Positions 1 to 8,229 of a stretch of DNA of 64,000 nucleotides are shown piece by piece. The notes under the pieces are model-generated. The model was given only the letters and a program-made list of their open reading frames with translations, was not told where the DNA came from and did no database searches. The number at the start of each line of letters is the position of its first letter. Position 1 is the first letter of the stretch. The DNA lies in assembly GCA_964628685.1 (NCBI GenBank), contig CAZVNM010000004.1, forward strand, positions 279,822 to 343,821. The letters run 5' to 3'. Source of the DNA: CALMEC01 sp964628685. GTDB lineage: Bacteria > Actinomycetota > Thermoleophilia > Miltoncostaeales > Miltoncostaeaceae. A program made the translations under genes and the position numbers.

Positions 1-1
1 C

Positions 2-478
2 GCCGACATCATGACCGCACCGGTCGTCACGGCCCGGGAGGATGCGACCCTCGAGGAGGTCACCCGGCTGATGCTCGACAACCGCATCGGGGCGATCCCG
101 ATCGTCGACGCCGACGGCCTCCTGCGCGGCATCGTCACCGAGTCGACGTTCGCCGGGTGGGAGTTCGAGTTCTGGCGGACCGATCCGGAGGTGCGCCACA
201 CGAGCCTGCTCGCCGACTGGGAGCGCAACACCGATCTGGAGTCGATGTACCGGCGTGCGCGCAACCTGCGGGCGCGGGACGTCATGACCGAGCCGGTCGC
301 CGTCGCCATGCCCGACGAGTCGATGCAGAGCGTCGTCGAGCGGATGATGGACACCGACCGCACCCACCTGCCGGTGGTGCGTGACGGCGTGCCCGTCGGG
401 ATGATGGCGCGCCACGACATCCTGAAGGTGGCCGCACGCATCTGGGCCGAGCCCGACGACGCCCAGCCGCGCGACTGA
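2..478 (+). CDS. CBS-domain pair protein, 5' end outside window
   Basis: The visible part holds two CBS motifs. The first runs from the window edge to about residue 50 (TAREDATLEEVTRLMLDN, then IPIVDADG). The second starts at RARDVMTEPV and ends with LPVVRDGVPVGMMARHDIL. CBS pairs bind adenosyl ligands and usually regulate a partner enzyme or transporter. The frame is open to base 2 and reads ADIMTAP, the usual way a CBS repeat begins, so the ATG at 11 is probably internal and the true start lies upstream. No catalytic domain is visible. The partner is unknown. Confidence 0.8.
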   Translation, partial: ADIMTAPVVTAREDATLEEVTRLMLDNRIGAIPIVDADGLLRGIVTESTFAGWEFEFWRTDPEVRHTSLLADWERNTDLESMYRRARNLRARDVMTEPVAVAMPDESMQSVVERMMDTDRTHLPVVRDGVPVGMMARHDILKVAARIWAEPDDAQPRD

Positions 479-509
479 CCCATTTCCGGCGCCCCGTGCC
501 GGGCGGCGC

Positions 510-1631
510 TCAGTCCAGGGCGCGCAACCCCGCCATGACCGCGCGACGCCGATCGGCCATCGAGGCCGCGAGCGACGGGTCACCGAGGACGGCCACGTCC
601 ACCAGGTCGACGTGCTCCATCCCGGCGGCGCGGTAGGGGGCCAGCCGGGCGACCACGTCGTCGGGCGTGCCGTACATGTAGTAGCGACGCATCACCTCAC
701 CCGGGACGGCGGCCGCGGCGGCCAGCCCCTCCTCCCTGGTGAGGTCGGTCGGGACGAAGTCGAGGAGTCCCCACCGGGTGGCGAGCGGATGCTCCGCCCC
801 GACCCGCTCGAACTCCTCGGCGGGCGCGGTCAGCGCGATCAACCGCAGGAGGAGCGACTCGTCGAGCAGCCGTTCGGCGGCCTCGGTCGTGTCGGCGAGG
901 ACCAGCCAGGCGTAGAGCCCCGCCGTCACGGCATCGGCATCCCGGCCCGCGGCGACGCTCGCCGCACGGAGCGTCCCGAGGGTGTCGCCGTACTCGACCG
1001 GATCGAGGATGAGCGGCAGCCATCCGTCGGCCAGCCGTCCCGCCGCCTCGAGCACCCTGGGCCGGTGCGCGGCCATCCACAGGTCCGGCGGGCGGTCGCC
1101 GAACGGCTCGACGCCCAGGATCGCACCGTCCAGACGGAAGTGGTCGCCCTCGAACGACACCGGCTCGGTCGTCCCCCACAGCAGCCGGATCACCTCGACC
1201 GCCTCGATGAGACGCGACGCGGTGCGCTCGTAGCGCATCCCGAACGGCACGATGTTCTCGGCCTCGCCCACCCCGATGCCGAGCACGGCGCGTCCCTCGG
1301 TCACGTGGTCGAGGGTGAGGAACGTCTGGGCGAGCACGGCCGGGTGGCGACGGATCGGGTCGGTGACCGCAGGGCCCAGGCGCACACGCTCGGTCACACC
1401 GGCCGCCGCCGCCATCAGCACCATCGGGTCGAGGAAGACGTGCGGGGTCGAACCGGGCACCGCCTGTGGCACGAGGTCCTGGGTCCACACGCCGGGCGGG
1501 AACCAGTGCAGGAAGTGGTCCGAGTACCAGATGCAGTCGGCGCCGTCTGCCTCGAGGGCCTGTGCCTGGCCGGTGACGACGTCGACCGGCGGGCGGGTCA
1601 GCCCGAGACACCCGATCTGGAGCGGTCGCAT
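510..1631 (-). CDS. LLM-class flavin-dependent oxidoreductase (F420-type)
   Basis: This is a 373-residue luciferase-like monooxygenase-family TIM barrel. It has the early YSDHF segment, an RVRLGPAVTDPIRRHP segment after the third strand, and GRAVLGIGVGEAENIVPFG, as in F420-dependent reductases of the methylene-tetrahydromethanopterin reductase/phthiodiolone ketoreductase type. Cofactor F420 rather than FMN is inferred from family and phylum. The start ATG at 1631 is preceded by GGAGGGATTC, a good ribosome binding site. It stands alone, convergent with the CBS gene. The substrate cannot be told from the sequence. Confidence 0.82.
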   Translation of the reverse strand: MRPLQIGCLGLTRPPVDVVTGQAQALEADGADCIWYSDHFLHWFPPGVWTQDLVPQAVPGSTPHVFLDPMVLMAAAAGVTERVRLGPAVTDPIRRHPAVLAQTFLTLDHVTEGRAVLGIGVGEAENIVPFGMRYERTASRLIEAVEVIRLLWGTTEPVSFEGDHFRLDGAILGVEPFGDRPPDLWMAAHRPRVLEAAGRLADGWLPLILDPVEYGDTLGTLRAASVAAGRDADAVTAGLYAWLVLADTTEAAERLLDESLLLRLIALTAPAEEFERVGAEHPLATRWGLLDFVPTDLTREEGLAAAAAVPGEVMRRYYMYGTPDDVVARLAPYRAAGMEHVDLVDVAVLGDPSLAASMADRRRAVMAGLRALD

Positions 1632-1673
1632 GAATCCCTCCTCGGTACGCGTTGGCCCCGGGAGGCTATCGGG

Positions 1674-2489
1674 TCAGCCCGCGGCCGCCACCGCGCGCTG
1701 ACGACGCGCCTCCGAGAGCAGCACGGCCCCGGCGGCGGAGACGTTGAGCGACTCCGCACCGTCCTCCTGCGGGATCGTCACGCGCACGACCTCCACGTCG
1801 TCACCCAGGTCACGCAGCGCGTCCTCGATCCCCTCCCGCTCCGCGCCCAGGGCGATGACGGCCGGCGATGCCAGGTCCGCCTCCCAGTACGGCACCCCAC
1901 CGCGCATGACGCCGGCCACCACCCGGACGCCGGGACGCGTCGCCAGGTCCGCGCCGCTCACGCCCTCCAGCACCGGCAGCGTGAACACCGCGCCCATGGC
2001 GGCACGGACCGAGCGCGGGTTGAACACGTCGGCGCTTCCCGGACCCAGGGCCACCCAGTCGCAGCCGAAGGCGGCCGAGGTCCGGACGAGGGTGCCGACG
2101 TTGCCCGGGTCGCCCACCCCCGCAAGCCACAGCGCCAGGGACGGCGGCATGGCGACCGAGCGGAAGTCCGGCGGGTCCGGCTGGGGGAGCACGGCGATGA
2201 CCCGGGGGGCGTGCCCCATGGTCGACAGGCGCTTCATGAGCTCGGGCGGCACCGCGTAACACTCGGCGAGCGCGCCCACGTCGGCCAGCCGGGGATCGTC
2301 CGCGGCCACCCGCTGCTCGTCGACCAGGACGCTCACCGGCCGGATGCCGGCGGTGAGGGCGGCGTCGAACAGGTCCTCCCCCTCGACCGCGATCATCCGA
2401 CGGTCACGGCGCACCTTCTTCTGCCCCAGCGCTCGCACCAGTTGGAGCGCCGGGTTCTTGAAGGATGTGATCGGCCGCAGCTGCGGCAC
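1674..2489 (-). CDS. TrmH/SpoU-family RNA 2'-O-methyltransferase
   Basis: 271 residues. The N-terminal substrate-binding part begins ITSFKNPALQLVRAL and contains RRMIAVEGEDLFDAA. The C-terminal SPOUT (knotted) domain shows LWLAGVGDPGNVGTLVRTS (motif 1), VIALGAEREGIED (motif 2) and VTIPQEDGAESLNVSAAGAVLL (motif 3), the AdoMet-binding knot. The protein should methylate a ribose in rRNA or tRNA. It starts at GTG 6 bp after rplT and is the last gene of the infC-rpmI-rplT operon, an arrangement common in bacteria. The exact target base is unknown. Confidence 0.9.
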   Translation of the reverse strand: MPQLRPITSFKNPALQLVRALGQKKVRRDRRMIAVEGEDLFDAALTAGIRPVSVLVDEQRVAADDPRLADVGALAECYAVPPELMKRLSTMGHAPRVIAVLPQPDPPDFRSVAMPPSLALWLAGVGDPGNVGTLVRTSAAFGCDWVALGPGSADVFNPRSVRAAMGAVFTLPVLEGVSGADLATRPGVRVVAGVMRGGVPYWEADLASPAVIALGAEREGIEDALRDLGDDVEVVRVTIPQEDGAESLNVSAAGAVLLSEARRQRAVAAAG

Positions 2490-2495
2490 GGCGGC

Positions 2496-2873
2496 CTAGG
2501 CCGCGGTCTTCGCTGCGGAGTCGCGCGCCTCGCGGGCGCGACCGCAGATGGCGGCGAAGGCCTCGGGCTCGTGCGTGGCCAGGTCGGCCAGCATCTTGCG
2601 GTTGAGCTCGATTCCCGCCAGCCGCACGCCGTGCATGAACTCGGAGTACGTCAGTCCGTTGGCGCGGGCGCCGGCGTTGATGCGGGCGATCCAGAGGCGA
2701 CGGAAGTCGCGCTTCTTGGTGCGGCGGTCACGGTACGCGTACTTGAGCGAGCGCTGGACCTGCTCCTTCGCGCGCTTGTACGAGCTCTTCTTGGTGCCGA
2801 AGTAGCCCTTCGCCTGTGCAAGGACCTTGCGACGCTTCTTGCGGGCGCCGACCGAGCGCTTGACGCGGGCCAT
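2496..2873 (-). CDS. rplT: 50S ribosomal protein L20
   Basis: 125 residues, close to the family norm of about 118 with a short C-terminal extension. The very basic N-terminus (RVKRSVGARKKRRKVLAQAK) threads into 23S rRNA, followed by GYFGTKKSSYKRAKEQVQ and the conserved RRLWIARINAGAR block. The ATG follows the rpmI stop directly and has GGGGAGG 6 nt upstream. L20 is an early 50S assembly protein and represses this operon in several bacteria. I see no clear L20-binding leader here. Confidence 0.98.
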   Translation of the reverse strand: MARVKRSVGARKKRRKVLAQAKGYFGTKKSSYKRAKEQVQRSLKYAYRDRRTKKRDFRRLWIARINAGARANGLTYSEFMHGVRLAGIELNRKMLADLATHEPEAFAAICGRAREARDSAAKTAA

Positions 2874-3071
2874 CTAGCGCCTCCCCAGGAGTCGAAGGAC
2901 GTGCTTGGTGTTGGTCTCGTCGAGCTGGTGGGGCTTCGAGGCGTGGCGCTTGCGCTTCTGCGACATGTTCTCGAGGTTGTGACGCTTGCCCGACTTGACG
3001 TACAGGACCTTCCCCTTGGGGGTCACCTTGAACCGCTTCGAGGCGGACCTGTTGGACTTCATCTTCGGCAT
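2874..3071 (-). CDS. rpmI: 50S ribosomal protein L35
   Basis: 65 residues, the usual size of L35, and rich in Lys/Arg. The family pattern PKMKSNRSASKRFKVTPKGK begins the protein and LRLLGRR ends it. The gene lies 2 bp after infC and abuts rplT with no gap, so the three are co-transcribed and probably translationally coupled. Confidence 0.97.
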   Translation of the reverse strand: MPKMKSNRSASKRFKVTPKGKVLYVKSGKRHNLENMSQKRKRHASKPHQLDETNTKHVLRLLGRR

Positions 3072-3073
3072 GA

Positions 3074-3733
3074 CTACTCGCTCGCTTGGGATTCACCCTC
3101 GATGGATGCGGTCGACGCGGCCACTTCGGCCGGTGCGTCCGATTCGGCGGCCTTGCGGGATCCTTCCCCGTCGGCCTTCGTGGGCACCTGCTTGATTGGA
3201 GCAAGCATCATAACCATGTTGCGCCCGTCGAGGTTGGGCCGGCTCTCGACGATGGCGAGGTCCGACAGCTCCTCGGCCAGCTGGTCGAGGATGCGCTCGC
3301 CACGTTCGGCGTGCATCACCTCGCGCCCGCGGAACATGATCGTGACCTTGACCTTGTCGCGCTGCTTCAGGAAGCGCTCGACGTGGCCCTTCTTGGTCTT
3401 GTAATCGTGCGGGTCGATCTTCGGCCGGAACTTGATCTCCTTGACCGTGATCGTGCTCTGGTGCTTGCGGGCCTGTTTGGCCTTCTGCTCCTGGTCGTAC
3501 CGCCACTTGCCGTAATCCATGATGCGGCAGACGGCGGGGTTCGCGTCGGGCGCGATCTCGACCAGGTCGAGGTCGCGGCGGGCGGCCATGTCGAGGGCCT
3601 CGCGCAGCGGGACGACGCCGACGTTGCTGCCGGTCTCGTCGATCAGGCGGACCTTGTCGCCGCGAATTGCGTCGTTGATCCGGGTGGAGGGGCCCGCCGG
3701 GGGGCGGTTGTCGGGGCCGCGCCTAGGAGGCAC
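3074..3733 (-). CDS. infC: Translation initiation factor IF-3
   Basis: 219 residues. The N-domain has TRINDAIRGDKVRLID and DLVEIAPDANPAVCRIMDYG; the C-domain has VKEIKFRPKIDPHDYKTK. IF-3 binds the 30S subunit and monitors start codon and initiator tRNA. A C-terminal tail of about 40 residues (KADGEGSRKAAESDAP onward) is acidic, low-complexity and not part of the fold. The only canonical start near the family N-terminus is GTG at 3733, which lacks a clear Shine-Dalgarno sequence. An ATC at 3679-3677 (Ile of RINDAIR) sits where family members begin, and IF-3 genes are known to use rare start codons. Confidence 0.95.
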   Translation of the reverse strand: MPPRRGPDNRPPAGPSTRINDAIRGDKVRLIDETGSNVGVVPLREALDMAARRDLDLVEIAPDANPAVCRIMDYGKWRYDQEQKAKQARKHQSTITVKEIKFRPKIDPHDYKTKKGHVERFLKQRDKVKVTIMFRGREVMHAERGERILDQLAEELSDLAIVESRPNLDGRNMVMMLAPIKQVPTKADGEGSRKAAESDAPAEVAASTASIEGESQASE

Positions 3734-3805
3734 GGGACATCTGGGTCGCGATCAGGCTGAACTCCGTGAGAGTGGTACGGATGGGCGGTCGTGCGCCGGG
3801 TTGCG

Positions 3806-3811
3806 AGGATA
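3806..3811 (-). promoter_or_regulatory. Probable -10 box of the infC operon
   Basis: On the minus strand the sequence TGCTATCCT forms an extended -10 element about 70 nt before the infC GTG. No good -35 is visible, which fits an extended -10. The resulting leader of about 65 nt is the only non-coding RNA before infC. The call rests on pattern alone. Confidence 0.4.
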
Positions 3812-3945
3812 GCAAGCCCCGAGGGCAAGGGTGAGACCGCGCTCGCGACGGCGACCGTGCCGGACCGTCGGTCCGGGCGCGGGGTGGGCGACGCCGGCGC
3901 AGCCCGACACCCGGGGTCCTCCGGCCGGGACGAAAGGACGCGCCG

Positions 3946-4545
3946 TCACAGCGGCTCGGTGAGATACCGCTGGATCACCGGCCCCACGCGGTCGACGATC
4001 GCTTCATGGGCGGCCGTCACCAGCCACCCCGACCGCACGATGTGACGGCCGAATGCGATGCCGATCAGCTGGGACTGCACGAGCGCCGCGCGCACCGGCA
4101 GCTCACGGCGGTCCGCCCCGACCGCCCGCAGGAGCGGCTCGGCGAGCTGGGTGCGCAGGTACTCCTCCAGCAGCCGGCCGTGGTCGGGGTCCGCGGCGGC
4201 CGCCCGCAGAAGCGACCGGACGCGCGCGCCCTCGGGCCCGTCCCACACGATCAGGAACTGCCGGACGAGCGCGCGTCCCGCCTCGTCCCGGCGCACCGAT
4301 GCGACCGTCGCGACCGGCGCACGGGGATCGGTCGGCGGTTCGACGACGGCCATGAACAGGTCGCGCTTGGTGCCGAAGTAGTGGTGGACGAGTGCCGGAT
4401 CGACGCCGGCGCGTGCTGCGATGGCGCGGATGGTCGCTCCGCGATAGCCGGCGTCGGCGAAGGCGGCGCGCGCCGCCTCGAGGATCTCGGCACGCGTGTC
4501 CGGCCCACCGGCGCGACGACCGCGACCGCCCACCGTGGCGCTCAC
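3946..4545 (-). CDS. TetR-family transcriptional repressor
   Basis: 199 residues from GTG at 4545, whose GTG overlaps the TGA of the upstream permease by 4 bp. The frame stays open further upstream, but that part lies inside the permease gene and has no family resemblance. The N-terminal HTH is typical: RAEILEAARAAFADAGYRGA, then TIRAIAARAGVDPALVHHYF and GTKRDLFMAVV. The C-terminal half is a helical ligand-binding domain. As third gene of the ABC efflux operon it most likely represses that operon, probably at the inverted repeat at 6012-6031. Confidence 0.92.
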   Translation of the reverse strand: MSATVGGRGRRAGGPDTRAEILEAARAAFADAGYRGATIRAIAARAGVDPALVHHYFGTKRDLFMAVVEPPTDPRAPVATVASVRRDEAGRALVRQFLIVWDGPEGARVRSLLRAAAADPDHGRLLEEYLRTQLAEPLLRAVGADRRELPVRAALVQSQLIGIAFGRHIVRSGWLVTAAHEAIVDRVGPVIQRYLTEPL

Positions 4546-5279
4546 GGTGTCCGGCGGCGCAGGGTCAGCGCGCCCACGAGGAGGGCGACGATCACGACGC
4601 CCAGCACGACCGCGGCGTTGCCCCAGTACGCGGCGGTCGTCGATGTGTTGGCGCCGACCTCCTGCAGCGCCTTCACCGCGTACGTGAGCGGCATCGCGTC
4701 GCTGAGCCACTGGAGCCACCCGGCCATCCGCTCGCGGGGCACGAACAGGCCGCACGCCAGGAGCTGCGGGAAGGTGACGAGCGGCATGAACTGCACGGCC
4801 TGGAACTCGGTGCGGGCGAAGGCGCTCGCCAGGAGCCCGAGGGCGACCCCGAGGAGCGCGTTGACGATCGCCACGAGGATCACCCAGACCGGGCTGGCCG
4901 GCGTCGACAGTCCGAAGACCCAGTAGGCGACCGCGGTCACCACCGTCGCCTGGACCGCCGCCGCCAGGCCGAAGGCGACGCCATAGCCGAACAGCAGGTC
5001 CGCCTTTCCCATGGGCGTGGTGAACAGCCGCTCGAGCGTCCCGGTCGTCCGCTCGCGCAGCATCGCGATGCTCGTGATGAGGAACATGATGGTGAACGGG
5101 AAGACCCCGAGCATCACGAGCCCGATGCGGTCGAACATCGCATCGTCACCGTCGAAGAGCGCATGGGTGAGGAGCAGCAGGAGGATCGGCACACCCACGA
5201 TGAGGGCCATGCTGCGCCGGTCGTGCGAGAGCTGGCGGAGGATCCTCCCCACCGTCGCCCGCAGGATGCGGGGGTTCAT
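4542..5279 (-). CDS. ABC-2 type transporter permease (drug efflux)
   Basis: 245 residues from ATG at 5279, which overlaps the ATPase stop by 4 bp (ATGA). Hydrophobic segments include MALIVGVPILLLLLTHALF, LGVFPFTIMFLITSIAML, VWVILVAIVNALLGVALGLL and the C-terminal NAAVVLGVVIVALLVGALTL, about six in all. The signature RERTTGTLERLFTTPM after the second segment is the ABC-2 coupling helix, and FPQLLACGLFVPRERM lies in the conserved C-terminal part. With the upstream ATPase it forms an exporter of the daunorubicin or multidrug type. The substrate is unknown. Confidence 0.92.
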   Translation of the reverse strand: MNPRILRATVGRILRQLSHDRRSMALIVGVPILLLLLTHALFDGDDAMFDRIGLVMLGVFPFTIMFLITSIAMLRERTTGTLERLFTTPMGKADLLFGYGVAFGLAAAVQATVVTAVAYWVFGLSTPASPVWVILVAIVNALLGVALGLLASAFARTEFQAVQFMPLVTFPQLLACGLFVPRERMAGWLQWLSDAMPLTYAVKALQEVGANTSTTAAYWGNAAVVLGVVIVALLVGALTLRRRTP

Positions 5280-6010
5280 GCGGCCACCTCCGAGGTTCGG
5301 CGGATGAGGGTCAGGAAGGCCTGCTCCAGGTCGTGCGCGCCGGTCGCCGCGCAGATCGCGTGGGGCGTGTCGTCGGCGACCAACCGGCCCTCGCGCATGA
5401 GGAGCAACCGATCGCAGCGGTCCGCCTCGTCCATCACGTGACTGGAGACGAGCAGGGTGGCGCCCGCGTCGGCCAGCTCGTGGAAGAAGGTCCACAGCTC
5501 GTCGCGGATGACGGGGTCGAGGCCCACGGTGGGCTCGTCCAGCACGAGCACGTCGGGCGATCCCACGAGGGCGCACGCAAGCGACGCCCGGCTGCGCTGC
5601 CCGCCGGACATGTCGCCCACGAGCTGATGGCGGGCGTCGCCCAGGCCCACCCGTTGGACGGCGGCGTCGGCATCGGCGGCGGACGCCCCCTCCACGGCGG
5701 CGAAGTAGCGGGCGTTCTGCAGGGCCGTCAGGTCCGCGTACACGCTGGGCGCCTGGGTCACGTAGCCGATGCGCGACCGCAGTGCGCGGGTGCCGGCGGG
5801 TGCGCCCAGCACCCGCACCTCCCCCGACCGCACGAGCTGCACGCCGACGACCGCCCGCATGAGCGTGGTCTTGCCGCATCCGCTGGGACCGAGCAGGCCG
5901 GTGACGGAGCCGGCGGGGACCGCGGCGGAGACCCCGTGCAGGACCGCACGGCCCCCGCGCTCCACCACGAGGCGATCGACGGCGATGGACGGCTCATCAG
6001 TCCGTTGCAT
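5276..6010 (-). CDS. ABC transporter ATP-binding protein (drug efflux)
   Basis: 244 residues from ATG at 6010. The frame is open upstream but codes no family sequence there. Walker A is GPSGCGKTT, the Q-loop lies in YVTQAPSVYADLT, the signature is MSGGQRSRASLA, Walker B is VLVLDEPTVGLDP, and the switch His is in LLVSSHVMDEADRCD. The protein powers the ABC-2 permease encoded next. The gene starts directly beside an AT-rich inverted repeat, so its mRNA probably has little or no leader. Confidence 0.94.
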   Translation of the reverse strand: MQRTDEPSIAVDRLVVERGGRAVLHGVSAAVPAGSVTGLLGPSGCGKTTLMRAVVGVQLVRSGEVRVLGAPAGTRALRSRIGYVTQAPSVYADLTALQNARYFAAVEGASAADADAAVQRVGLGDARHQLVGDMSGGQRSRASLACALVGSPDVLVLDEPTVGLDPVIRDELWTFFHELADAGATLLVSSHVMDEADRCDRLLLMREGRLVADDTPHAICAATGAHDLEQAFLTLIRRTSEVAA

Positions 6011-6011
6011 G

Positions 6012-6031
6012 AATTCAACACTAGATGAATT
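6012..6031. promoter_or_regulatory. Putative TetR operator over the efflux promoter
   Basis: Six-base arms AATTCA (6012-6017) and TGAATT (6026-6031) form a perfect inverted repeat with an 8-nt spacer, in an AT-rich patch within GC-rich DNA. It lies 1 nt upstream of the ATPase start codon, so a bound repressor would cover the promoter or start. The operon encodes its own TetR protein at the distal end, which makes autoregulation likely. No binding data exist. Confidence 0.5.
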
Positions 6032-6228
6032 AATGGGCGCGCGCGAGGGGTCGGACGTGCGGCGCGGACCGTCGGAGGACACCGGTGAGATCGACAACAG
6101 GGGTTCGCGCAGGCGTCCCGATGCGGTCACCGCCCGTTGAGTGCGCGACGTCGGTCGCCGATGAACGTCTGTGACACGTGGCCGATATCGTGTCGTCGCC
6201 CCCCCAACGGCCACACGCGCAACGACTC

Positions 6229-8091
6229 ATGCACCACCTCTCTTCCCTCCCGCCCCGCCTGATGCGCGCCACCCGCCGCATGACCACCGTCGTGGTGATG
6301 GCGTTCGCCCTGATCGCCACGGGTATCGCGACCGCGGCGGACGCGCCGATCGGCACGTTCACCTCGTATCCGGCGCCGGTGCGAACGCACGACATCACGC
6401 TCGGTCCGGACGGCAACGTCTGGTTCACCGACTTCGGGTTCGGGGGTACGTCGCGTGGCATCGGCCGCATGAACACGGCCGGCACCATCGTCGGATGGGT
6501 TCAGCCGCCCAGCAACACCCCGACGGCGAGCGCCCTCATGCAGATCACGACGGGGCATGACGGCAGCATCTGGGCGACCCAGCAGGGCGGCAACTTCGTC
6601 GTACGCGTCACCCAGCAGGCGGACGGATCGTTCGCCATCAGAGAGTACGACGTCGGTCGTACGCAGAACGACATCAATATCGGCCCCGACGGAATGGTCT
6701 GGTTCACATCCGTGGACCGCATCGGCCGGATCGACCCCGACTCTGCTGCGGCCGACGGCGGTCTGACCTGGTTCACGAACGTGTTCCCCCCGGGATACGG
6801 GCAGACGTTCGGAATCGCCCCGGGCCCGGACGGATCGATGTGGTACACGGTTTGGAACTCCGCGACGCTCCAGCCCGGTGCCGTCTTCCGCCTGGCGCCA
6901 GGAGCGGGTGGGACGCTGGTGCCGACGAAGGTCGCCGACACCGGCCCGGACCCGTACCTCCTGGTGACCGGCCCCGACGGCAACGTGTGGGTGACCGAGG
7001 CCGATTACCGCAACTTCACCGCGACCCCCCGCACCAGCGCGGTGAGCCGGATCACCACCACCGGTTCCCGCACGGCCTACCCGCTTCCGAGCGGCACCTG
7101 GCCGTTCGCCATCGCCCCCGGCGTCGACGGCAACGTGTGGTTCACGTGGGCCGCCGGCCCCGCACCCGGCATCGGGCGGGTGACACCCAACGGGACGATC
7201 ACCCGCTTCGAGTACCCGCCATCGGCGTCGCCGCGCGGTCTCACCGTCGGCGCGGACGGGCATCTGTGGGCGTCGACGTTCGCCGGCGCGAAGATCGTGA
7301 CCATGGCAGTCCCTGCGGTGAACGTCCCGCCACAGGTGGTCGGCACCCCACAGGTCGGCTCGATCATGGCCTGCGTCGGCGAGCAGCCGCACACCGGTTT
7401 CACGGCAACCGGCGTCTCCTGGCTTCGCGACGGGATCGTGATCCCCGGTGCGACGGGACGCACGTACATCCCAACCGCGGCGGATGAGGGGCACGTCCTG
7501 TCGTGCAACGTCCGTCTCGTCTCGATCGACAACCCGCTCATCACCCCGATCACCGTGGGTGATCCGACGGTTGCGATCCTGCCGGCACCCGTTCAGATCC
7601 CCGGACCGGTGGGTGACACCGGCGCCACCGGGCCGACCGGCGCCACCGGGCCGACCGGCGCCACCGGGTTGACCGGCGCCACGGGGCCGTCTGGACCGGC
7701 CGGTGCCATGGGACCGAGTGCACCCGCGCCAACGACGGCACCGGTGCCCGCACCGGCACCGGCACCGACCGTCGTCGCCACACCCCGACTGTCGCTCACG
7801 ATCGCGACGCGCGCCCGGTACCTCGTCGGTCTCGCGGGCCGCTCCGTCGCGGTCCCGCTCGCGGTGAGCCGCGCGTCCACGGTGCTCATCACCGCACGGA
7901 GCCGCACCGGCCGCACGCGCGTCGTCTACCGCGGCACCTGGAACCGGCGGGCGATCCGCAGCGTTCGCGCGAACCTGCGGGGACTCCGCCCTGGCCGCTA
8001 TACGCTGGTGGCAACTGCACAGCGTTCCGGCCAGAGAGCCGTCGACCGGATCCCGCTGGTGATCAACCGGCTGCCGAGGGTCACCGGGTAA
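6229..8091 (+). CDS. Secreted seven-bladed propeller (Vgb-like) protein with Ig-like, collagen-like and C-terminal domains
   Basis: 620 residues from ATG at 6229. GTG 6178 and ATG 6262 are alternatives; the latter leaves a compact signal peptide. A hydrophobic stretch (TTVVVMAFALIATGIA, then TAADA) signals export. Seven blades repeat G-x-DG-x-W-F-T (GPDGNVWFTD, GHDGSIWATQ, GPDGMVWFTS, GPDGSMWYTV, GPDGNVWVTE, GVDGNVWFTW, GADGHLWAST), as in virginiamycin B lyase-like proteins. Next come a two-Cys Ig-like module (ACVGEQ, SWLRDG, DEGHVLSCNV), a GXY collagen-like run with GATGPT repeats, a Pro/Ala linker and a basic beta-rich C-terminus. I cannot confirm the catalytic His/Glu of true lyases, so enzyme activity is uncertain. 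Confidence 0.75.
   Translation: MHHLSSLPPRLMRATRRMTTVVVMAFALIATGIATAADAPIGTFTSYPAPVRTHDITLGPDGNVWFTDFGFGGTSRGIGRMNTAGTIVGWVQPPSNTPTASALMQITTGHDGSIWATQQGGNFVVRVTQQADGSFAIREYDVGRTQNDINIGPDGMVWFTSVDRIGRIDPDSAAADGGLTWFTNVFPPGYGQTFGIAPGPDGSMWYTVWNSATLQPGAVFRLAPGAGGTLVPTKVADTGPDPYLLVTGPDGNVWVTEADYRNFTATPRTSAVSRITTTGSRTAYPLPSGTWPFAIAPGVDGNVWFTWAAGPAPGIGRVTPNGTITRFEYPPSASPRGLTVGADGHLWASTFAGAKIVTMAVPAVNVPPQVVGTPQVGSIMACVGEQPHTGFTATGVSWLRDGIVIPGATGRTYIPTAADEGHVLSCNVRLVSIDNPLITPITVGDPTVAILPAPVQIPGPVGDTGATGPTGATGPTGATGLTGATGPSGPAGAMGPSAPAPTTAPVPAPAPAPTVVATPRLSLTIATRARYLVGLAGRSVAVPLAVSRASTVLITARSRTGRTRVVYRGTWNRRAIRSVRANLRGLRPGRYTLVATAQRSGQRAVDRIPLVINRLPRVTG
7621..7692 (+). repeat. Four tandem 18-bp units coding for collagen-like GXY triplets
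   Basis: Units of ggcgccaccgggccgacc start at 7621, 7639, 7657 and 7675. The first two are identical and the last two differ at a few positions. They encode GATGPT-type triplets. Such arrays can change length by slippage or recombination. Confidence 0.9.
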
Positions 8092-8229
8092 CGGTCTCCA
8101 CCGCCGCGCCGACCTACCGTGTCAATCCGGCGTGTCGGCGACGTCGCGACATCCGATGCACGTGCCCACATCCCGTCCGGGACGACCGCACCTGACGGCC
8201 ACCCTCCCCGCCGGGGCATACTGCGCCCG

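Noticed and set aside
612..3404. A 930-codon open frame on the plus strand
   Set aside because: It lies opposite the oxidoreductase, trmH, rplT, rpmI and infC. High GC content keeps opposite frames open, and the product is a His/Arg/Gly-rich composition without any family motif.
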